48,054 nt of DNA from F0422 sp003992255 (GTDB taxonomy: Bacteria; Bacillota; Negativicutes; Veillonellales; Veillonellaceae): NCBI RefSeq assembly GCF_003992255.1, contig NZ_RQVA01000015.1, positions 1 to 48,054 of the forward strand. The letters are read 5' to 3'. The translations under genes and the position numbers were made by a program. The notes under the pieces were generated by a model that worked only from the letters and a program-made list of their open reading frames with translations, had not been told where the DNA came from and made no database searches. Positions 22,362 through 30,746 of this stretch are shown here, in pieces; the first letter of the stretch is position 1; the number at the start of each line of letters is the position of its first letter.

Positions 22362-24667
22362 ACAAGCGCCTTTTCTAATACTTCTTCCATCGTTTTGACT
22401 GGCGTAATGAGTAAGCCTTCTTTCACAATATCTGGCAATTCTTGAATATCCTTTTTATTACCTTCTGGAATCAAGACTTCTTTCACACCATAGCGAAGAG
22501 CTGCTAATAATTTTTCTTTCAATCCACCAATTGGCAAGACACGTCCACGCAATGTGATCTCACCTGTCATGGCAATATCAGATCGAACTTGTTTACCTGT
22601 TAAGGCAGACACCATAGCCAATGTCATCGTAATGCCCGCCGATGGGCCATCCTTAGGCGTCGCTCCTTCTGGCAAGTGTACATGGATATCTAACTCTTTG
22701 TGGAAGTTCTCCGGTAATTCTAATGCTTCTTGGTTATGGCGGATGTAGGACATCGCTGCTTGACCAGATTCTTGCATCACTTTACCCAAACTGCCTGTCA
22801 AATTCAATTTACCTGTGCCCTTCATCGTTGTTGCTTCACACGGCAATACAACACCGCCAACAGAGGTCCATGCCAAACCATATACGAAACCTACTTGCGC
22901 AGTTTCTTCTCGTTCTTCTTCTACGAAACGAGGGGTGCCCAAATAGTCCTCTATATTGTCTATCGTTACAGTCGGAACTGTTTCACCTTCTGTTACTACT
23001 GCATAGGCTAATTTACGACAGATTTTAGCAATTGTCTTTTCTAATGTTCGTACGCCCGCCTCTTTGGTATACTCGGAAATCACTCGTTGTAATACCTCAT
23101 CTGAAAGTACTACATCATGGTCTCCTAGGCCATTTTTTTCAATTTGCTTAGGCACTAAATATCGTTTCGCAATTTCTAATTTTTCTTCTTCTGTATAGCT
23201 GCTAAGCTCGATAATTTCCATACGATCTAGTAAAGGTCCAGGAATATGGCTCGCTACATTCGCTGTAGTAATCCAGAATACATCAGAGAAGTCAAAGGGA
23301 ATTTCAATGTAGTGATCGCTGAATGTACTATTTTGTTCAGGATCAAGTACTTCCAATAACGCTGAGGATGGATCCCCTTTATAATCAGAGGCTAGCTTAT
23401 CAATTTCATCCAACAAGAACACAGGATTACGAGTACCCGCATTTTTTAATCCTTGAATCATGCGACCTGGTAAAGCACCAACATAGGTACGACGATGACC
23501 ACGAATCTCTGCTTCGTCACGAACCCCACCTAAGGAGGCACGGATAAATTTACGATTCATCGCTTTCGCTATAGAGCTTGCCAAGGATGTTTTACCAACC
23601 CCTGGTGGTCCCACTAAACATAAGATAGAACCACTCTGTTTACCAGATAACTTACGAACTGCTAAAAATTCGAGAATACGCTTTTTAATTTTTTCCAATC
23701 CATAATGATCCCCATCTAACACATCGCTAGCTTCTTTCAATTCTAAGCGATCATCAGATAAAGTTGTCCATGGCAATTGTAACAACCAATCGATATAATT
23801 GCGAAGAATATTGGACTCCGGCATCATTTGTGGCATGCGACTATAGCGCGTAATTTCCTTGTCGATACGAGTGTGAATCTCTTCTGGCAATCCAAGGGCT
23901 TCCAATTGCTCACGCAGCTCATTCGCCTCTTGGTCTGGATCCATCTTATCACCTAGTTCATCATGGATAATACGGATTTTTTCACGCAAGAAATATTCTT
24001 TCTGTGCTTTTTCCATTTGTTGACGAACTTGGTTATTAATAGAGTTCTCTATATCATTAATTTGTAATTCTGTATTTAAAATGCCTACGACCATATTCAA
24101 TCGACGACTGACTGAAAGCTCATCTAGAATACTTTGGCGTACTTTTGTATTGATTGGCAATACAAAAGCAATTTGGTCAGCTAATTCACTAGCATCTTCA
24201 CTATTCATTACTTGGTCGATGCCTTCATCATTCGTAGGCTTTACAACCTCTACCCATTGGGCAAATTTAGATTGTAAAATACGACGGTATGCTTCTTCTT
24301 CCATTGGCTCATCTTGTACAGCATTCAGAGGCGTTACCTCCGCCACATAATATGGGTCCGTAGATGTAATGGCATCTAACTGAATACGAGTGACGCCTTC
24401 TACTAAAATACGTACCACACCGCCTGGTAAGCGAAGCATTTGATTTATTTTAACTATTGTTCCCACTTGTCCTAATTCAGACAAGGTAGGAGTTTCGATA
24501 TTTTCATCTTTTTGGGTAGCTACTGCTAAATATTGATCGCCATCCATAGCCGCTTTCACAGCTTGTACAGAAGCTGTACGTCCAATATCCAACTGTGTAA
24601 CTACTTTGGGAAATACGACCATTCCACGAAGGGGAACCATCGGTAATGTCATAGGTTTAGTTTCCAT
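22358..24667 (-). CDS. lon: ATP-dependent protease Lon
   Basis: Cytosolic hexameric protease degrading misfolded and regulatory proteins. Domains in order: N-terminal substrate-binding domain (1-200), coiled-coil (about 200-260), AAA+ with Walker A GPPGVGKT (353-360) and FLLDEIDKLASD, then the protease domain with the catalytic dyad Ser676 (PKDGPSAG) and Lys719 (GGLKEKLLAA). Length 769 is standard. GGGAGG precedes ATG 24667. A terminator separates it from clpX, and TATAAT lies about 15 nt before the start codon, so it probably has its own promoter. It heads lon-engB-prenyl synthase-tatC. Confidence 0.97.
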   Translation of the reverse strand: METKPMTLPMVPLRGMVVFPKVVTQLDIGRTASVQAVKAAMDGDQYLAVATQKDENIETPTLSELGQVGTIVKINQMLRLPGGVVRILVEGVTRIQLDAITSTDPYYVAEVTPLNAVQDEPMEEEAYRRILQSKFAQWVEVVKPTNDEGIDQVMNSEDASELADQIAFVLPINTKVRQSILDELSVSRRLNMVVGILNTELQINDIENSINNQVRQQMEKAQKEYFLREKIRIIHDELGDKMDPDQEANELREQLEALGLPEEIHTRIDKEITRYSRMPQMMPESNILRNYIDWLLQLPWTTLSDDRLELKEASDVLDGDHYGLEKIKKRILEFLAVRKLSGKQSGSILCLVGPPGVGKTSLASSIAKAMNRKFIRASLGGVRDEAEIRGHRRTYVGALPGRMIQGLKNAGTRNPVFLLDEIDKLASDYKGDPSSALLEVLDPEQNSTFSDHYIEIPFDFSDVFWITTANVASHIPGPLLDRMEIIELSSYTEEEKLEIAKRYLVPKQIEKNGLGDHDVVLSDEVLQRVISEYTKEAGVRTLEKTIAKICRKLAYAVVTEGETVPTVTIDNIEDYLGTPRFVEEEREETAQVGFVYGLAWTSVGGVVLPCEATTMKGTGKLNLTGSLGKVMQESGQAAMSYIRHNQEALELPENFHKELDIHVHLPEGATPKDGPSAGITMTLAMVSALTGKQVRSDIAMTGEITLRGRVLPIGGLKEKLLAALRYGVKEVLIPEGNKKDIQELPDIVKEGLLITPVKTMEEVLEKALV

Positions 24668-24692
24668 TGAACCTCCCAGTACTATATTATAA

Positions 24693-24727
24693 AAAGAAAC
24701 TCATTCCCCTTTGAAATGAGTTTCTTT
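24693..24727 (-). terminator. clpX terminator
   Basis: Perfect 13-bp stem (24693-24705 with 24715-24727, 9-nt loop), followed on minus by TTTCTTTTTATAAT. The T-run runs into a TATAAT box just before the lon ribosome site. Confidence 0.85.
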
Positions 24728-24757
24728 GCCTTTACTATCTGATTGCGTCAGGTGGAC

Positions 24758-25981
24758 TCATTTATTGAGTATTGGCTCTTCTTCGCCACGAACCGCTTTA
24801 TCTGTTACGATGCACTCTTTTACATCTTTCATAGACGGCACTTCGTACATCACACGTTTCATAACTTTTTCGATAATGGCCCGCAAACCACGTGCTCCTG
24901 TATTGCGTTCTAAAGCTTCCTTCGCAATTTCATGGAGGGCAGCAGATTCAAAGACTAATTTTACATCATCCAAAGATAGCATTTTTTCGTATTGTTTCGT
25001 CAATGCATTTCTAGGTTCTGTCAAAATTTTAATTAATGCCTCTTCATCAAGTGGGCTGAGCGTAACCATCACTGGCAATCGTCCAATAAATTCAGGAATT
25101 AACCCGAATTTTTGTAAATCTTCTGGCACAACTTCTTTCAGAATCGAAGCAATATTCTTCTCTTCTTTTTTTTGAATATCTGCACCAAAACCTAATGTTT
25201 TTGTAGCTGTTCGTTTTGTGATGACTTTATCCATACCATCAAACGCACCACCACAAATAAATAAAATATTCGTTGTATCTAAATGTAACATCTCTTGGTT
25301 AGGATGTTTTCTGCCACCTTGTGGAGGAACAGATGCTACTGTACCTTCAAGGATTTTTAACAAGGCTTGTTGTACACCTTCACCAGATACATCACGAGTG
25401 ATGGACGGATTTTCTGACTTACGAGCGATTTTATCAATTTCATCAATATAGATAATACCGCGCTGCGCCAATTCCAAATCATAGTCTGCAGATTGGATAA
25501 GTTTCAAGAGAATATTTTCTACATCTTCCCCTACATAACCAGCTTCTGTCAAACTAGTAGCATCCGCCATGGCAAATGGTACTTGTAACATTTTAGCCAA
25601 TGTTTGAGCCAGTAATGTTTTACCACTACCTGTGGGCCCAATAAATAAGACATTGGATTTTTGCAGTTCTACATCGTCCACAACATTATCATGTTGCAAT
25701 CGTTTGTAGTGGTTATACACTGCAACAGCTAAGGAAATTTTAGCATCATCTTGACCAATGACGTATTGATCTAAATGGGCTTTGATTTCTTTAGGCGTTG
25801 GTATATCTTGTAGATCAAATGTATCTGGTAACTCTTCCACTTTGTCTTCATTGACAATATGTTGACATACATCAATACATTCATTGCAGATGAATACATT
25901 AGGGCCTGCTACCAATTTATCTACTTCATTTTCTGTTCTACCACAAAAATTACAACGTCTTTCTTTATCATCTTTACTCAA
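24758..25981 (-). CDS. clpX: ClpX, ATPase subunit of the ClpXP protease
   Basis: AAA+ unfoldase delivering substrates to ClpP. The N-terminal zinc-binding domain has Cys10, Cys13, Cys32 and Cys35; Walker A GPTGSGKT is at 115-122; IIYIDEIDKI gives Walker B; sensor-2 is in NTGARGLRAI. The ClpP-contact loop (IGF type) appears as LGFGADI, so the middle residue fits. Length 407. The start codon is TTG (25981), with AGGAGG seven nt upstream and no nearer ATG. Follows clpP by 12 nt in tig-clpP-clpX. Confidence 0.97.
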   Translation of the reverse strand: MSKDDKERRCNFCGRTENEVDKLVAGPNVFICNECIDVCQHIVNEDKVEELPDTFDLQDIPTPKEIKAHLDQYVIGQDDAKISLAVAVYNHYKRLQHDNVVDDVELQKSNVLFIGPTGSGKTLLAQTLAKMLQVPFAMADATSLTEAGYVGEDVENILLKLIQSADYDLELAQRGIIYIDEIDKIARKSENPSITRDVSGEGVQQALLKILEGTVASVPPQGGRKHPNQEMLHLDTTNILFICGGAFDGMDKVITKRTATKTLGFGADIQKKEEKNIASILKEVVPEDLQKFGLIPEFIGRLPVMVTLSPLDEEALIKILTEPRNALTKQYEKMLSLDDVKLVFESAALHEIAKEALERNTGARGLRAIIEKVMKRVMYEVPSMKDVKECIVTDKAVRGEEEPILNK

Positions 25982-25993
25982 ACTCGTGCCTCC

Positions 25994-26593
25994 TTATTTG
26001 CTTGCTTGGGCTGGTCGAGTCAACACTTCATCAATCAACCCATAGTGTTTTGCATCCTGTGCAGACATAAAGTTATCTCTGTCTGTATCTTGGGCAATTA
26101 CCTCAATAGGTTGACCTGTATGATGAGCCAACACGCCATTCAATTCTTCTCGCAAACGCAATATTTCACGTGCGTGAATTTCAATTTCAGAAGCTTGTCC
26201 TTGAACACCACCCAATGGTTGGTGAATCATAATACGAGAATGTGGTAATGCATATCGTTTGCCTGCAGCGCCTGCTGTGAGCAATAAAGATCCCATACTA
26301 GCTGCTGAACCTACACAAATAGTAGATACATCAGGCTTGATGTACTGCATCGTATCATAAATAGCCATACCTGCTGTCACAACACCACCTGGACTATTAA
26401 TGTATAAATGGATATCTTTATCTGGATCTTCAGACTCCAAGAATAGTAATTGCGCTACAATACTATTGGCAACGGTATCATCGATAGGACCACTTAATAA
26501 AATGATCCTATCTTTTAATAAACGAGAATATATATCGTAGGATCGCTCACCACGACCGGTTTGTTCCACTACGATTGGCACATACATAGACAT
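25994..26593 (-). CDS. clpP: ClpP, proteolytic subunit
   Basis: Serine protease forming the two-ring ClpP chamber. The catalytic triad is visible: Ser99 (GSAASMGS), His124 (IMIHQP) and Asp173 (DRDNFM). Length 199 from the chosen start ATG 26593, which has AGAGGTG upstream; the frame runs to 26611 without a site. The N-terminal axial-loop segment MYVPIVVEQTGRGERSYDIY is typical. Between tig (34 nt) and clpX (12 nt). Confidence 0.97.
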   Translation of the reverse strand: MSMYVPIVVEQTGRGERSYDIYSRLLKDRIILLSGPIDDTVANSIVAQLLFLESEDPDKDIHLYINSPGGVVTAGMAIYDTMQYIKPDVSTICVGSAASMGSLLLTAGAAGKRYALPHSRIMIHQPLGGVQGQASEIEIHAREILRLREELNGVLAHHTGQPIEVIAQDTDRDNFMSAQDAKHYGLIDEVLTRPAQASK

Positions 26594-26627
26594 ATTACAC
26601 CTCTTATACATGCACCTCTATTAGCGA

Positions 26628-27956
26628 TTATTCCGCTTTTTCAGCACCTTTAGCATTCTCGATAATCAAACGAGCTGCTTTTTTACGAGCTACGGAACTT
26701 GCTAACATAGATACACGACCTTCTTTTACAATGATATCGTATACTTCTTTAGGATCAGCACCAAATTGTTGGGACATAGCAAAGATTTCGTAGTTCATGT
26801 CTTCTGGAGTTACTTGAACTTCTTCTGCTTTTGCAATTTCGTCTAATACTAAATCAGCACGTACATTTTCAACTGCTGCTGCTTTATTTTCTTCGCGCAA
26901 TTCTTCGATTGTTTTATTAGAGAATTTTAAGTAATCTTCTAATTTCAATCCACGACCTTCAAGGTTCATAGCTAATTCTTGAACCATTTGTTCAGCGCGA
27001 TCTTCAATCATAACTTCTGGAATATCTACTGTTGCATTTTTAACTGCCAATTCTACTAATGCTGCATTGTAAGCATCGATAGCACGACGAGCTGCGTCAT
27101 CTTCCATACGTTTACGAAGATCTGCAACAAATTCTTCTGCTGTGTTGTACGCAGGTTCAGTTTTGCCTTGACCTACAGATACGGAACGTACGAATTCATC
27201 AGTAATTTCTGGCAATTCTTTACGTTTAATATCGTGGATGTGGCATTCGAATTTTGCTTCTTTGCCAGCTAATTCTGCAACGAAATAATCTTCTGGGAAA
27301 GATACTGTTACAGTTACATCTTCACCAGCTTTGTGACCAGTTAATTGTTCTTCAAATCCAGGGATGAAGCTGCCAGAACCGATTTGTAATGGGTAGGATT
27401 TACCTTCGCCACCATCAAATGCTTCGCCATCAACGAAACCTTTGAAGTCGATTGTTGCAAAATCATCATTTTGTACAGTAGCGCCTTCTGGAGCTGCTAC
27501 CATTTTAGCTTGTTGGTTACGGATATTGTTTAATTGCTCTTCTACTTGTTCATCAGTAATAGTAGCATCTTGTTTTTCTACTTCTAAACCTTTGTACTCA
27601 CCCAAAGTTACTTCTGGTTGTTTTACCAATGTAGCTTTGAAGATCAAATCTTTACCTTCTTCGAATTGTTCGCGTTCGATTTCTGGTTCGCTTACAGGAA
27701 TGATTTCGTTCTCACGAAGCGCTTGTGTGTAAGCACGACCTGCTAAAATTTCGAATGCTTCTTCAGCAATTGCTTCTTTGCCATAGTTCATTTCTAAAAT
27801 TTTGCGAGGTGCTTTCCCTTTACGGAAACCTGGAATATTTACTTGGCCAGCAATGCGTTTCACTGCTTGCGTGAAGCCTTTATTTACTTCTTCCGCTGGA
27901 ATTTCGATAGTAATAGATACTTTGTGTTGATCTACAGGATTTACTGTTGCTTTCAT
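26628..27956 (-). CDS. tig: Trigger factor, ribosome-associated chaperone
   Basis: Binds nascent chains at the ribosome exit and has peptidyl-prolyl isomerase activity. The N-terminal ribosome-docking signature GFRKGKAP is near residues 43-50; the FKBP-type domain includes TIDFKGFVDGEAFDG and GSGSFIPGFEEQL; a long helical C-terminal arm domain follows. Length 442. AAGGAGG precedes the ATG. First gene of tig-clpP-clpX, an order conserved in many bacteria. Confidence 0.97.
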   Translation of the reverse strand: MKATVNPVDQHKVSITIEIPAEEVNKGFTQAVKRIAGQVNIPGFRKGKAPRKILEMNYGKEAIAEEAFEILAGRAYTQALRENEIIPVSEPEIEREQFEEGKDLIFKATLVKQPEVTLGEYKGLEVEKQDATITDEQVEEQLNNIRNQQAKMVAAPEGATVQNDDFATIDFKGFVDGEAFDGGEGKSYPLQIGSGSFIPGFEEQLTGHKAGEDVTVTVSFPEDYFVAELAGKEAKFECHIHDIKRKELPEITDEFVRSVSVGQGKTEPAYNTAEEFVADLRKRMEDDAARRAIDAYNAALVELAVKNATVDIPEVMIEDRAEQMVQELAMNLEGRGLKLEDYLKFSNKTIEELREENKAAAVENVRADLVLDEIAKAEEVQVTPEDMNYEIFAMSQQFGADPKEVYDIIVKEGRVSMLASSVARKKAARLIIENAKGAEKAE

Positions 27957-28056
27957 GAAAATATTTCCTCCTTAGGGCAAATGATACCCAAATTATAAGT
28001 TTTAATATTGCATTTTTAATATTATCACAAAGTAAGCAATAGTGCAATTATTTACA

Positions 28057-28518
28057 CTATTTACCTTGTTCTTCAGCGATAAGTTTCATGATATCATGAC
28101 GACTTACCATACCTACTAAATGATAGGCATCATCGACGACTGGTAAATTTTTCAAATGCTTCTCTACCATAGCACCTACCGTCACTTCTACTTCTGCATC
28201 TGCATAGGCTGTGATGACTTCCGTAGTCATAATTTCTTCTACTTTCGTAGCCACTAATTTTTTAAATTGTGCATCATATTCACCAATACCACCGTAATAG
28301 ATATTAGCCCCTAAAATGTTAATGTAGTGCGGTGCATGAGGGCGTACTTTTTTATATAATAAATCACCTTCAGAAATAATACCGATTAACTTGTTGTTAT
28401 CATCTACTACGGAAATGGCTGTTAAATTATGTTTCACCATCAATTTAGCAACTTCTGTCAATTGTTCCTCTTTGCCAACGGTAATTGGGTATTTGTTCAT
28501 AATTTCTTGTAATATCAT
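28057..28518 (-). CDS. CBS-domain pair protein
   Basis: A 153-residue protein made only of two CBS motifs (about 1-60 and 92-150), beginning VKHNLTAISVVDDNNKLIGIISEGDLL and ending HLKNLPVVDDAYHLVGMVSRHDIMKL. Such Bateman modules bind adenine nucleotides and act as energy or ligand sensors; the partner is unknown. The segment between the motifs (HAPHYINILGANIYYGGIGEYDAQFKKLVATKVEEIM) is common in stand-alone bacterial CBS proteins. Ribosome site AGGAGGG. It follows a tail-anchored protein gene by 12 nt. Confidence 0.88.
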   Translation of the reverse strand: MILQEIMNKYPITVGKEEQLTEVAKLMVKHNLTAISVVDDNNKLIGIISEGDLLYKKVRPHAPHYINILGANIYYGGIGEYDAQFKKLVATKVEEIMTTEVITAYADAEVEVTVGAMVEKHLKNLPVVDDAYHLVGMVSRHDIMKLIAEEQGK

Positions 28519-28530
28519 AGTATATCCCTC

Positions 28531-29430
28531 CTATTTCATATATACATATGCGGCAAATATAATTATCACTAGTACAGTCACTACTAATATAGCTGTCAAG
28601 CTTTTTCGATTACCTCCATCGCCGCCTTCTTCCATGCCTACATGGTTGCCTTCTTCATCATAGGTATGTCGGTATTGGCCTTCTAAGTCAGCATAATCCA
28701 TTACATCCTCAACTTTCGCTTGTTGACGAAGTTCTTGCAACCGCTGTCTACGCTCTTCCACATCGTTCGCTACAGAATGGACTTGTACTTTCATTACATC
28801 TTCGCGCAATCCATCTAAACGAGGTACCATCAACTGCAATCGTTCTAGCAACAGTTTATTAATTTCTACGCATTTGCTCAGTACGGTCTGATGGAAAAAT
28901 AACAGTTGCACTGTATCTGCTTCATCAGTATGTGCAGTTCCCGCTAGCACTTGCTTCGTATAAGCAATTTCTTGAGCCAACATATCTACAATGGTAGAAA
29001 TATAATAATCTACATGATCAAAAATACGATTCAACTCAGCATTTTGCTCTAACAATTCATGTTTACGATGCCATACATACGCCTCAGAACCACCGGCACT
29101 TTCAATTTGCTTTACCATATTGGCCATATCAATATATGTATCCAGTACACTGCAAACAGTATGAGTCACATTACCATATTCTTTCAAAGCTTCATGCACT
29201 AAGGTTTGTCGCTCTTCTATATTTGGCAACAACCCCTTATCTTTAACTTCGACAAGCAATGCTTCATATCCTTGTATTTGTTCTTCTATTTCAGAACGAA
29301 TCGCCAAGATGTCTTGCTTTCCGTCTACTAATTCTTCTTTATATTGAGATATAAATTGGACTCCCTCCAAAGGTAACTCTTGTGCATCTACTGATACATA
29401 TGTAATTCCTTTTTCAATAGCGCCTTTCAT
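28531..29430 (-). CDS. Hypothetical tail-anchored coiled-coil protein
   Basis: No family recognised. The 299-residue protein is mainly helical and charged, with long heptad-like stretches (about 40-80, 100-160, 185-240), and ends in a single C-terminal hydrophobic helix (about 276-297, LTAILVVTVLVIIIFAAYVYM) with only one residue after it: a tail-anchored arrangement with the bulk in the cytosol. An acidic/Gly-rich hinge (EEGNHVGMEEGGDGGNRK) precedes the helix. ATG 29430 has GGAAGGAG upstream. Lies between rlmH (14 nt) and the CBS gene (12 nt), so it probably belongs to the RuBisCO-like/YycJ/rlmH transcript. Confidence 0.6.
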   Translation of the reverse strand: MKGAIEKGITYVSVDAQELPLEGVQFISQYKEELVDGKQDILAIRSEIEEQIQGYEALLVEVKDKGLLPNIEERQTLVHEALKEYGNVTHTVCSVLDTYIDMANMVKQIESAGGSEAYVWHRKHELLEQNAELNRIFDHVDYYISTIVDMLAQEIAYTKQVLAGTAHTDEADTVQLLFFHQTVLSKCVEINKLLLERLQLMVPRLDGLREDVMKVQVHSVANDVEERRQRLQELRQQAKVEDVMDYADLEGQYRHTYDEEGNHVGMEEGGDGGNRKSLTAILVVTVLVIIIFAAYVYMK

Positions 29431-29444
29431 ATACGTCTCCTTCC

Positions 29445-29924
29445 TTACCAATGATATGGTTCATTTCGATTGATTTTACATGCTCTATATAATTGTTCCA
29501 CTAGTACCAAGCGTACCATCTGGTGGGTGAAAGTCATTGGACTGATCGACAACTTCCATTGCGCTCGTTGGCGTAGTTCTTCTGACACCCCAAAGGCACC
29601 GCCTATGAAAAATACCATTTCACTATGACCTTGTACTTCTAATTCACTGATACGCTTTGCTAAGTCTTCTGAACTCATTTGTTTACCATATACATCTAAG
29701 AGAACAACAAATGACTGCGGTGTGCAGTATTTTAACAATCGTTGCCCTTCTTCATAGAGCGCTTTTTGTTTATCCGACTGACTCGGCTTGTCCCCTAATT
29801 TACTCTCAGGTAGCTCCGTAATCGTCACACCGCCATAGGGTTGTGTGCGTTTCACAAATTCTGCTACCCCTCCCCGTAAATAGGCTTCTTTTAATTTTCC
29901 AATACAATAGATAGAAAATTTCAC
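29445..29924 (-). CDS. rlmH: 23S rRNA pseudouridine-1915 N3-methyltransferase
   Basis: SPOUT-class methyltransferase modifying helix 69 of 23S rRNA. The 159-residue protein shows the start KFSIYCIGKLKEAYL, the trefoil-knot SAM-binding FFIGGAFGVSEEL, and the invariant tail MTFTHQMVRLVLVEQLYRACKINRNEPYHW. The start codon is GTG (29924) with AGGAG seven nt upstream. Encoded 20 nt after the YycJ-type hydrolase, a linkage also known in other Firmicutes. Confidence 0.96.
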   Translation of the reverse strand: MKFSIYCIGKLKEAYLRGGVAEFVKRTQPYGGVTITELPESKLGDKPSQSDKQKALYEEGQRLLKYCTPQSFVVLLDVYGKQMSSEDLAKRISELEVQGHSEMVFFIGGAFGVSEELRQRAQWKLSISPMTFTHQMVRLVLVEQLYRACKINRNEPYHW

Positions 29925-29944
29925 GATACTACTCCTACTCTGTA

Positions 29945-30739
29945 TTATATGGATACAATCTCTTTCGGATCTCCATGAAAGATGGAAAAGCCTTCTTCTC
30001 CTCTAGACTCTAATCGCTCTAACATCTGTGTAGCCATTAAATCCACAATAGGCAGAGCGTTATTATTTTCAGAACGATGGGCAAAAATAACTTTCATCCC
30101 CTTCGGTCGTCGCAAGGATTCCAAAGTTTTCATAGCCTCTTCATTACATAAATGGCCTTGACGACCGCCGACACGGCGTTTCAAATCAAATGGGTACGGG
30201 CCATATTTCAACATTTGCTCATCATAGTTTGCCTCTAAGACTAGCAAATTAGAGTCCTGTAGATGCTCATGCATCGTCTCACTAACCATCCCCGTATCTG
30301 TCATCAAAGCCGCCTTTGTACGTCCTGAGTAACAGGTGATTCCGATGGGGTCTACCGCATCATGACTAGTAGAAAATGGCTGTACCATTATATCTCCTAA
30401 TGAGATTTCTCCCCCATCCAAGCAGGTAAAACAAGACATGGGCAAATTTTGTTTATCCCCTATTCGTCTCGCCGTATCTGCTTTTGTAAAAATTGGTAAT
30501 CCCCATTGCTTAATCATCTGTGGTATACCCGCAATATGATCAGAATGTTCATGAGTCACCACAATGCCTTCTACCATATGCATGGGAATGTCTAAGGCTT
30601 GCAATGCTTTTGTAATTCTGCGACAACTAATACCTGCATCGATAATGAAAGCGCTCTTAGCACTTCGTATAATCGTGCAGTTTCCTTTACTTCCACTAGC
30701 AACAGCATGCACTTCTAATGATTCTTGGTCCAAGCTCAT
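29945..30739 (-). CDS. MBL-fold metallo-hydrolase, YycJ/WalJ type
   Basis: Metallo-beta-lactamase-fold phosphodiesterase of 264 residues. Metal-binding motif THEHSDHI, then the later Asp in LMTDTGMVS and His in FAHRSENN. It starts EVHAVASGSKGNCTII, characteristic of YycJ/WalJ, a single-domain MBL protein linked to DNA mismatch repair or WalKR loci in Firmicutes. ATG 30739 has AGGAG four to five nt upstream; the frame to 30769 would overlap the preceding gene. It begins 7 nt after the RuBisCO-like gene and is followed by rlmH. Exact substrate unknown. Confidence 0.88.
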   Translation of the reverse strand: MSLDQESLEVHAVASGSKGNCTIIRSAKSAFIIDAGISCRRITKALQALDIPMHMVEGIVVTHEHSDHIAGIPQMIKQWGLPIFTKADTARRIGDKQNLPMSCFTCLDGGEISLGDIMVQPFSTSHDAVDPIGITCYSGRTKAALMTDTGMVSETMHEHLQDSNLLVLEANYDEQMLKYGPYPFDLKRRVGGRQGHLCNEEAMKTLESLRRPKGMKVIFAHRSENNNALPIVDLMATQMLERLESRGEEGFSIFHGDPKEIVSI

Positions 30740-30746
30740 ACTTCTC

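Noticed and set aside
22723..23028. Plus-strand frames inside lon
   Set aside because: Mirror frames of a strongly conserved gene; no ribosome sites and low-complexity composition.
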